Shown here: piece after piece, positions 32,901 through 44,900 of the stretch
Position numbering within the stretch: the first letter of the stretch is position 1
How the letters are laid out: each line of letters starts with the position of its first letter
Assembly: GCA_003344405.1 (NCBI GenBank)
Contig: NOWV01000009.1
Coordinates: 806,001-870,000, forward strand
DNA length: 64,000 nt
From: Trichoplax sp. H2
Lineage: Eukaryota; Placozoa; Uniplacotomia; Trichoplacea
Reading direction: 5' to 3'
Notes under the pieces: model-generated
The model's database searches: none
Told to the model about the DNA's origin: nothing
Seen by the model: the letters and a program-made list of their open reading frames with translations, nothing else
Program-made: the position numbers and the translations under genes

Positions 32901-35900
32901 CCAGTTGATGTTACTAAGTAGTTATCCGATTTCCTACTACAAGAAATAAGGACAAATGAAACTATTTCTATAAAAGTAAGTCAAGAGTGAAGCTATTATT
33001 CCGTTTGCCATGAAGTAATATTATTTAGATGCGACTAGATATTCCACGCTGAATATCAATACAGTTATTGTGCTCTATCCTCCATGTACGAGTATACTTT
33101 AGTCACAATATCATTATAAGATACCATTTACGCTGACATATAAACATGCTTCTTGCACTAGATACCACATAATGACAATGAAGGATAATCACAATTAGAG
33201 TTTAGAACAAATTAGAAAAGCTATCGATGATTTCATTTGATAGAAAATATTATGTTAAGAATGTGGTTATTTCCGATTGTAGTAGATTTTTACGGAGAAT
33301 TTTACTTGTCTTGGCTGTACTTGATATTAGCGTTGGTTTGTCTGCGCTGATATAAAACTGTTACGGTATCACCTTACCGTTATGATGGTCTAATAATACA
33401 GTAGTAGCTAACATGGAAAATATCCATACTTGCAGTGCTAGGTAAGATAAGTAATGCTTTTACGTGAATATTATTTGTAATAGTTTATTACGTATTTGAT
33501 ATTGATTGTTATTGTGTGTATATAGATAGTAGTAAGATGATTCAAGTTCTAGCTAATGATAGTTGAACTAGATAATATAAATGCTTGGATTAAGATTAAG
33601 AATGAGTAATAATAGGTTAAAAATATTTACTGATAGAAAAGCTATGTAATATAAGGAACATCTCATTTGGAGATGTCTCTCCTAGCAAGGCATAATAATA
33701 ATGCTATTGTTGATAATAAATTAGACAGCTCCTGTATAAACAGGAACATTTTGAGTTAAGTTTTGAAAAGTTGTAGATGTGTCTATGCTAATAACAGTTC
33801 TATCTTCATGTTACTTTGCTGTGTGTGCTTAACATTTAGTAAAAGAGCGTTTCAGTCAGTATTTACTTATAGACTTTTACTGCACTTTTCCATATCGCAG
33901 AGTTTAAATTATAACAAGACCATAAACTGAGAATAGATATCGATAAATTGAAACATGAGGAGTAACAACGATTTCGCTTGACAAGAAGCTTAATATATGA
34001 GAATTTTATTACGAATAGCTTCGATAGAAATTAATTTAAAAGAAATATTGGCACGCGATAATTGCAGTAACGTATTCGGGATTATAGGATGATAGATCGT
34101 CCATAATAGGTATGCTCAATAATCTGATATTATAATGAGATTTAATAACATTATTGATTCACTAAGTCATATAAGCATATTTTCGTTTGAAACAACAGGC
34201 ACAGGGATACTAAAAAATAGAAGTGCTTGGCGGAGTTGATAAATTATCTAGGTACGCTGGTCTTAATGACTAGTATTCATTTCTGAAACCATCAAACTTA
34301 GTAAGGTTATTAGCAATTATCCCAGAAGGCTTTGCCGTTTTCTTTTTCCTATCGGTTAAAGTAGTATCCAATAAATTAAGTAATATTTCTCATGGAATCG
34401 TTTGAAATTGATTATATACACGTAGGATATTCCTTTTACATATAGCCATTGAAGATCTGCCTGGATATTATAGCCTTTAATAACTAAAAATGAAAATCAG
34501 CCATTCTACGACTAATGAAATATTATATTGTTGTACTAAATGGAGGATCTCTTCAATTTTGGATACGGTACTGGTATCCAAGGTCTGTTTCATTAGAGAC
34601 TTCTCGTTAACAGATGCTGTATCAGTCAAAGGATTATCCACGAAAATTTATGATAGTGTAGCAATATAAGTGACAACTCAAATTTAGGTAGAAAGAAAGT
34701 TAACTCCCTCATGTGAACAAGTACTGTAAATGTAATCAAAGTTTCAATAGCGTATTGGTTTTACGGCCAATTACCAGTATCGTAAAATAGATACATCTAC
34801 GTATTATATGAATCAAGAAAAACAACCTTTATCTTATATCCGCTTATTGTAGAAATAGATTAATTAGATTAAAATATCTCAGACAGTAGCTTTCTCGCAT
34901 TGACGCACTGTTGATGGTAATGCCCAAAAAATTTTAAAATTTTGAATTACTTTATTGTTGTAAATATACATAACCGTAACCGGATATATCTTCCTCGAAT
35001 CCTTTGATCATGAGTTAGGACACCGAAACAGGTTTAATCCAAGAATTGATATGGTCAAAATTTATGTCTTAATCTTAATCTTAAATGTTAAGACAAACTA
35101 ATAATAACGAGTGTCCCATGACTAATGGATCCACTGATAAAAAGTAATATGATGCATTCACGATCTTAACCTTACTGTTTTTCGACTGTATTTCATCTTT
35201 TGGGTTCGAGTTAACTTATGAATAGAACTGGATCGGTAATGTACTCCTAAGAAAACTGCGGCAATTTTATATTTTTATGTGGTATTAAAAACGAAACCTT
35301 TCACTCTTATGTGGAGGCACATCGTATCGATAAAGAATTAAAATTTATAGCATATGATTTCTAAATGAAAGCAAAACGCACCATACGGCCTTACAAGTTT
35401 AAAGAAGAGTAAATGTTCGATTGCAAAACGATGTAATGTATCAGTCAATAATGATACACGATTAGATCAGAGCATATGTTCAAGGACGCTATAAAATTTA
35501 TAATAGTGCTTTGTTCGATACTTAAGAAATGAATTAATTGACAAATTTCGATAGAAATCTTTACTCTATTATCTATTACTAATGCTGCATTATTATCATT
35601 TTTAAGGTACTATGGAAAGAGAATAGAGTTCAGTATTACTTTTCTTTACTTCGATAAGAAATGGATATTACTCAGTTTGAAAGCTGTTATTTTGATTTTA
35701 ACTGTTTAGCAGATCATTCTTAGGTTAACAGATGAGGACAAGGAAAAGATTTCGTTCTTTTATTATGATACTAGATAGTAGCAAAAATTGATCAAGACTT
35801 TGCATTCAACTAGGAGATAGATTATCTTACACCATAACAGTATGATAGAATTATTAATTTTGCAAGAGCGTTAACGCTAACGTTATATCATTACTGTTAA

Positions 35901-38900
35901 ATGATGGATATTTCCTTGAAATATATAATTCTATTATTAAGTAAAGAGTTTAGCTATGCCATCATAATTATCCTAATAGTATCATGGTAAAATTAATGAT
36001 TTACAGGGAGTTCTAAAGTTCTCAATTTAGCAAGAAGTCCTTGTAAGAGTAAGATAAATCAGAATAAAATGAATACCTTAAAAGTGGATATTATAACCGA
36101 TATACTACAATATAAATACAGTACCTCTTGCGATAGTCAGTAATTATAAATCCATAAACTACGATGGAAGCTACTATATATAATAACTTAGTAACAAACC
36201 AACAACTTTTTGTGAATATAAAAAAAAATGCGGGTAAAACGCAATGAAAAGCGTAAAAAAATGTAAACAAGATACGTGTAGAATGATCATAAAAAATGAA
36301 GAATAAGTGAATCATTTACTACGCTGATCATGCATCTAGATTACTGACATGCTACCGTATTTTAAGCGGAAAAGGAATAGGAACATAAATTTGATCTTCG
36401 AACGATAAAAGTAGAAGAGTTTGATCGATGAATGACTATGTTATAATCATTTACGGTACGTTTAAAGACTCAATTGCTTGATAAAAGATCGAATTGATAT
36501 TAACCGAATTTGTTGTATTAACATTTCAAATAGTTATTAGCTAGCTGATGTTTTGGCCATTAAACTTTTTTCAAAGAGGAACAGTAAATTCAAAAGACGA
36601 TACTGTAGCAATATTGATGCCTCCTTCAGTTTTATTGTATAAATTTTGGAATATGATATACGTATAATGCATAGAATACGCTGCATCTATTGCCAATCCT
36701 TAGAATATTGATCATAACTGTACATCAATTACTAATACTTGGGTTTCTCATAAAGTGTACACCTTTCGCTAAGTGTTCTTAAATTGTTTCTTACTTACAT
36801 AATCTGATTAAAGTTAATTTTAATTTTAATAGCAATTATTCCTCTGCGCTCTAATTCAAACTCTACGATAGGCGAATTAAATTGGTTATTAAAAGATGCA
36901 TTTACTCATAGTTTATTCTTAGTATCGAAGGTCGTGATAAAATAAAAGTTTGTGAAGGATAAAAGTTCCATTTAGTCCCAATTAATATTTCCAACTTGTA
37001 TTTGAAATACACAACTCTTTTAATAAGATTATAACATTGATATAAAAGTAGGTTTCTATAACTCTAGTCATGCTGAACTTTATAAACTCTGAAAGATTTC
37101 CTACTTATAAAAGAATGTTGGTAAATGTATTAACCAATGCTGGCTAATATTTAGATTTTTACAGAAGCGAAAGGACGATTAAAAAAAGAACATAAATCGG
37201 TAATTCATAAATTAGAATTAATTTCAATAATATAAATTAACATATCTTTGTCTAAAATTCTTTTTGCTCCTAAATAAATGGGCAAAAATTTTAATTTTGC
37301 TGGAAATAATTCAATTAGTCACATAGCTAAAGGCAATAGAAATAGTTAATGGAATATTTATCGTCCTTCTTTAATATATCAATAAATTGCATAGGTTTTT
37401 GCTTTACTATATAGAGATATATAGATAAAATGAGTTCAAACTTAGAATAATGAATCGTTATAATGGTAACTAATAGAATCCTTGACGTTTAGATGTTTTA
37501 TACTGTGCTTTTTCCCAGTCCCAAAATTGTAAACTAGTTTGAAAAACATAAGAAATTCTAAATTAAACCTCTACTATATTCTACTCAGACCGACTTACGA
37601 GCTGTAGAATAGGATTGATGATAGGATTTTAGTGTTGAATCATTATTCTTTGTGTCTACGAGATGGAAGGATGACTGATTGTGTTGGATAATAAAAATAA
37701 TTGTTGTTCTTATATATGACTTTTTTTGTTTTTCAATCTAATATAATCTAACAACGATCAATGCATCATATAGATTAAACCGATTGTAGATAAGCTAAAT
37801 ATAATAGCGTCGAGTGATAAGGGATTGTATTATCACGCTATAGTTTTATAAGAAAAGGACTATAAACAATTAAAAGGACTAGCGTAAATAAATAGAAGTA
37901 AAATACTGTCGATAGTCTTTATCAACATGAATAGATAATGAATATGAGAAGTAATTTGCTCAACTGCAAATAGATTGTTACATTGATACACGGATTAAAG
38001 TGAAATTGAATAATTTTTAATTAGTTAAGAAATAATAAAGTTTAAGTTAACTTGTTAATACTTGATTGTCTTAAAGTTTGGAAAGTCATAGCTGTAGCTA
38101 GCCGATGAGAACATACTCGCCTGTTTACTCACTGACAAGTCCTCAATTAACAAGTAAAGAAAACTTAAATACGTAGGTATTAGAGCTTATGAATAAATGA
38201 ACAGCTCTTATTGTGTCTTGTCGCATAGGCATAAGATATCCATAGCTCTAATTGGCTAAAATTTTCAGCTATCGTTAGTATGGAAATACGAAACATAAAT
38301 TACTTCGATAGTAACAAGACGCATCTCCTTCATCTATTTTGTTTCTATTTTCTTTCGAAGGTATGAGAAGCAAACCGAATTAGGGTGAATCCTGATTTAA
38401 ATAATGCAGCACGTAAAGTTTCGTTTTTATGAAATAATTCTACAACATAGTTATCTACAGCTAGTAGATTAATAAATAGAACATCTGTAATGATTTCAGC
38501 TAATTGTAGTAGTACAGTAGGGCAGCTAATAGGATGAGACGGCGTACTTGTACTTTTTTCGGTATAAGACTGTGTCACATTAGGGAATTACTGCATTTTT
38601 GTTAACGCAAATTTGGGGTTACGTAGGCGAACCAATAGTAATAGCAGGAGACTAACATTCGATCATTACAACATCATTTACTCTGATCTGGTTTTACGGT
38701 GAAATTATGATCTTAGATTTGTAAATTTTTTCGACTATTGCATTTCTAATCAATCGTCGATCGTTTTCATAAATTATTCTTGAAAAGAAGATATATATTC
38801 ATGATCTAGTAGTATCATAGCATCTTTAAAGTTAATGAACAATTTAAATTACTATCCGAAATTGCCGTATGGCTCCTAATTTTGAAGTTACTATTGCAGC

Positions 38901-41900
38901 CATGATGGAACTAAAATATGATACTGTATACGTTCTTATGGTCTTGTTGCGGTAATATCGTAATGTCATTAATCTTCGAGTTATTAGCAGATCAAAGCGA
39001 TTTTAATTGCCGATCTTGTATTGTCATATGACTGCTAGCTGAACCAATCAATTTGTCTCTAATCCAATCGTATTACTTTGCAATAGTTATTGCAATCTGA
39101 TAGTAAATTATAGAAGTAGCATTCGAATAGTACAACAATTACGGTACTTATTCAATATTATACGTTGTATTGCCGTTAGGCTTAACATTAAGGTTAAATT
39201 CTTATTTGATATCGTAATCACTAATCTGCGCTACAATAGAATACAGTGGTTACGTAGTTTAAAAAGATCATTGGGAACGCAAGTAAGCCTGACCGTATAC
39301 TCGTATATTAGGCTTGACAATAATGTTGCTACTGTGACTTAATAGGTCATACACTATGGAGTTTATAGACGGATACACCGAGTAAGTCGAGAGTTCTTAT
39401 TAACCTTAGTTCATAGATATTAATACAGTTTGAATTTTATTGTAATAAAACTTAGTTCGGCTTTAAAATCCAATTAATTGGATTAATTATGAACTTTGAG
39501 ACTTTGCTTTACTACATTCCTACATTATTAAAAATTACATAGGTTGGTGTATGTATAAATATACCCTAGTTATCATTGTTCACTACAGAATCGTATTACA
39601 TTGATTGTTTTCACTGTATATTCGGTAAACATAGGGTAAATATAGTAATATTAATGTTTCCATTGCTTTTAAAATCTAATTCAGTTATCGATTCAGATGA
39701 GTCTGATCTACTCTCGATCTGGAGGAAAAATTATATCGAAATTGATTTGTTATTGCTTTGGCATTGTAATACTACCATAAATTGAAGACAAACGAGCATG
39801 AACAGTGATAGTGCTATCTATGATTTGATGTTGTACTTCTCTCACTTAGATTTTTAAATTCGTAAATATATGCGTACCGTATCTTAATCAAAAATATTAA
39901 CGAATTTTTTGATTTCATACGAAGTAAATTCTTGCTAAAGTCAAGATAATAATACAACAGAATATTTGTTACGATAATATTCTTTGTCAACTTTTATATG
40001 ATCATGTTCATGACTTATTATACCCATCCAGTCAAAGAATTTTCAAATTGCATGCTCAAAGATTTGATTAAACGGTGCTAGGTATTTTAAGATTAACATG
40101 ATAATCTATGTTAGTTACCTTTGATCAGATGTTTTCGAAGACTGACTTGGTGATGGCGTTTTCTCTGGCGATTTTACTGATTTGACGATCATGGTAGTGG
40201 CATCGTCCGATAAAATCAGAATTACAAATAAAATTAGTGGATTAAGCCTAACTTATATTGTTTTTACGAGAAACAAGTATAAATACATGGTGATTATCTT
40301 ACGTAGTTTGTTATGTTACTTTAAATGAAAATGACACATGTATATATTAACTGCGTTGCCTAACCGTACGTTATCTAAATATTGATAAAGGTATTCGTTT
40401 TGATATTGAAATAACTTACGTGCATTTACGAATTTATTAGATAATGGCTATTATATAGAATGATCGTATTGAAAATTTATGCTAGAATGGATAGTCTGAT
40501 CATGTAAAATTATTAGGGAGTAATCACATTTATTTGACTAATCCAGCAACAAAAGATGATTAGGATTAAATCTACAGTATACGGTCCTACAGATACGGTA
40601 ATTTAGGAACAACGAAATTTTTAAATATCGGCACGTTCAAAAATCATAGCAACATATGTTTCTATAGAAAATAAAGCATAAATTTACGACTCCTGTTAAG
40701 TATCAGGCAGTAATTGTTATTCTAAAGGTGAAACTTCCGCTTAAATCAATGAATGATCTAAATATCTCTTATACTTATAGGAGATTACAATTTTATTTTA
40801 ATTATAATGACATACTCGTATATAATAAACAAATTAGCAATGAAATAATCTTTCAATATCAATATTCTTACAGTACTCTCAGTTAACTAGCAGATTGACC
40901 TGAATAATTGAGTACTGAAAGTTACAATATCATGAGAGAACTAAGAATTATCCATCCTAGCTATCAATTATGTTTTATGTATTGGCAAAGATATTGAGGC
41001 TAAGATCTGAAATACTTTGTTGCACATTAGGTAATAAAAAGACAATAGGACTGCCATTAATATGATATACGAATATGATAGTTTATCACCATTAGCGGAG
41101 AATTAAGCTTCTAATCTGTCTTCTATTTGCATTTAATGAAAGCAAAATACACTGTAAGAATCAATAAAAAGATGGGTATGTATGGCTCAAAATAATATCA
41201 CAGCTTAGGAATAATTTAGATGCAGGTTCAATCTACTTGAATGATTTCCTTGCTAGGTATTTTAAACTGAAAGTAAAATTTTTCTTTAATTACCAGAATA
41301 CCTATAGCTGGATTGAATAATATCGGATCTTACTGTAAATAAATTCACTTTAGCTAAATTGTGTTACTATCGATAACGAGTGAATGAATCAGAAGTTATC
41401 ACTTAATCGTAAAAGATTGGTTCATGACTATTGGATAAAATCTATTGTGAGCACAAAACTAGAATGGACTAGTTATCTTGCTAACTTTACTAATGTAGCC
41501 GTATATTCATGCTTTAATCAAGGTACTAGGAATTTATGATTTGTTACACGATACTCGTATATAGCGGAAATAACTAAGATAAGCATAAATAGCAAATCTA
41601 TCAATCCATACGTGTTGCATTAATATGGGTTAGTACGCGCCATAGTATAAATTGTAATAAATTAAGTTCAGATTTACCTTTATGATCTATGCTAAAAGAC
41701 AATAGATTAATTTTAATTTATGGGATGTTACAATTGAAAGTGAAATGCAATAGGTTAATTGGTATTCTACTTAGCAGAGATATGACGTAATAAATATGTT
41801 CTTTTACTTTTAATATCGGTTACCATTAAGGGATTATAAGTGTATTAATACTGTTGAATCCAGATATAAATAGAAAACTGAGTCTAAGTGAATACTAATC

Positions 41901-44900
41901 TATGGAAATATTGTTAATGTTCTATAAACGTCATTAGACAATAGATTATTGTCTATTATACGAAAATATAGTGATGCTATTGAGGATAAAATGGATACTG
42001 AGTTTAGCAAGATCGATTAAGATCACATTTCGAAGTAAGATTTTCATCAACCTTAGCAATTTTAAGACATGCCTGTAACTTTAAATAATTCTGAATCGGT
42101 TTGAAAAGGATTCACAGCGTTGTTGTTATTAGTTTAATCAATAGTGGATTTAAATTATAATTTAGGAGAGCATATGCGTATATCAAAGAATAAGATATAC
42201 AAACTGCTAAATAACATAATGGCTAAATAACGAATTCACATAGTCTGATATTTAAATCATATACCACCGTAATTCTTAAATTTTATTGTATGCGCATATT
42301 TAGATTGAATTTATTTAAACTGATTTGGATTCGCATCATATAAGGTGCTGATAAGATTTTTCTTGTAAAGTATGTAAACGTCTTTGATGTATGCTATAAA
42401 TTTATACAGACGTTTGAAATATATAGTGGAAGTAAAAATTTGTTCGGAAGCGGTGAGTCAAGAACAATCGGTTAAATTTAAGCAAATTTTAAGCCAACTT
42501 GTAAGTAATAAAAAAAGGAAAGTATTCGATTTGTATTTATCCAAAATAAGTTAATCACTGTGATCGATGGATAGAAATGAATACAAGATGAAAAAGCATC
42601 TAATCTAAAGCTAAAAATATTCCCAGGATTAGAGTTGGAACATTTAGTCGATGTCTTATGCTTCTACAAAGATTTAATCGTAATTGAGAATGTTGATTAT
42701 TCCAGCACTTACCTCGGCGTAATGATAGCGAATTGTAAGAATTAGAAGCCATACGCTGTTCATCGTTGTCATTAATTGCCTTCTGTTTACTTTTTTGTAG
42801 CTTTATTTGATGTTCCAATTGCGTTAAACTAAAGAATAAGCTTAGGATAGCCTTAAGGTCACCGTTAACAATATCTAAACAAGTAAGCAAACCATATCTA
42901 TTAAGTAGGTTGAATCTACTATTGAGACCTATTATCTTATAATTTTCATTCATTAAATTTAATAATTTTTATTACAGATATATGTCAGTGTAGATAGCAG
43001 TCCTTATTTTACTCTTGGTATACAGTATTATATAACTGTACGGTATATTGTGATATGATTGTCAGTAGAGCTTTAGGAATGAGAACATAAACTAAATGTC
43101 AGTTTTATTGATCGCAGCATCTATGCTGACTTATCGAAACTGTTTATGGCAAGATAAATTAGGATTAATTAACCTTATTACTAGGACCTGTTTTAACCCG
43201 ATCATTTAAAGGCTTTAAATTGATTAATATGATCATGTTATCGGTTTTTAAATACTAATTATAGCATAAGCATATTAATGCAGCCTTGTTTGCTGAAATT
43301 CATACGCGTGTAGAGTACTAGTATTCTCGTTAATATGCCTACATGTAGGCAGATCGTAAAAGTCCTTCTTTTGAACTACTTATATCGAATTACCTCCGAT
43401 TTCTTTAGTTAAGATTAAATGCAATTATAATTAATATCAGTAAGTGGGAACGATGATGTTGATAAGGATGAATTATTGTTGATTTGATAGCAATATATCG
43501 CATTATTATACGCGTATAGCAGTAGTCGAATCTTTAACTTATTTGTTTTCATATTAATGATATTCAAATATAATCTTAAAGCTAATAAAATAGTGCCTGT
43601 GAAACAAGAGTAGCTTTGACAAAACATACATGTCATTCATCAATACTCCATCGGACTATTATGTAGACTACTATGATCATATATGCTAGGAAGCAATATA
43701 TGTTGTACATGTCACATACTGTATTTGGGTGCCTTCCATCGAAAAAGTACCGGCAGTAGTATAATGCCAAATTACCGTAGTAAACTGCATTAAATTGGTA
43801 TCTTCTATATACTCATCAATTTATAATTTAAAGTAAACTAATTTCATTTCTTAACATAAAAAAAACATAAATAACATATCTCTGTCATTTTGGGTTATTC
43901 GTGGTCACTAGTTACTATTTTTATTAACTATATTTAGGATGCAAGCCTTACGCCGTAGTAAGTCCTTTTAAGACACTTAACAATAAGTGAAATTATCGAC
44001 CTATGACTTATAGTAGTTGTATATTTTATAAGTATAGCATGATCAAGTATTTTAATACTTTATTCAAAATAAATAACTAGCATTTTATAAATTTAGCCTA
44101 ACCACGAGTATTTCTAGCTGATAATAATTTTATTAAGTAAACTTAAATATTCAGAAAGAAATAGTACATTCTGTAATATAATCCAAAACAAAGCTAACAT
44201 GAGTCAGTGGCAGGATTTAATATCATCGCAATTTTCCTTTATCTGTATCACATTGAATAATTTTTAGCTTGTATAATTATCTGTGTAACCTGTACATACC
44301 GTAGAGTCTAATACAAACTGTACTGTACACAGCTGAGTACTGTAATTACTGGAGTACTGTATGCTGTACAGTACAGTGTAGTAAATTACTATCACTAGCT
44401 TCGTCTTTCGTGGAGTCCCGATGACGATTCACGAGATTTTAGTAGTGTAATGATAAGACGAAATTCATCACATGATAAGTAAGGTAGACTGTACTTAGCA
44501 CCTTTATTGTTAAATACCCGGTTATTAATAATAAAGTGCCAGTTACAATTATACTGTACTCTCGGAGTAATCTCTTACTGTGGAATATACAATATGTATT
44601 ATCTAAGCATCGATAACTGATCAATCTAGGGGAGACATATACTGTACTGTGACAGTGTTATATACTGCAGTAGAGTAGAAATATCTATGTTAGGAAAATT
44701 CTGTTAGCCTATCCTTATTTAGTTAGCTTCTAATTTGGATATACTATGTTTTAATATAGCACTGACTTTTTATGACAGTGACACATACACATAACTGAAA
44801 TTAATAGTTATAATAGGGAATGCAAATCATCTACTTACAGACGAATCATTGTGATTGTAACTTACTTATGGTAGATTGTAAATTATCGTGGAAATGTTCC

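Noticed and set aside
26551-33344. A giant palindrome centred near 29950.
   Set aside because: Only the outer arms match; sequence between them, compared at several mirror positions, does not, so this is two opposite copies of one element.
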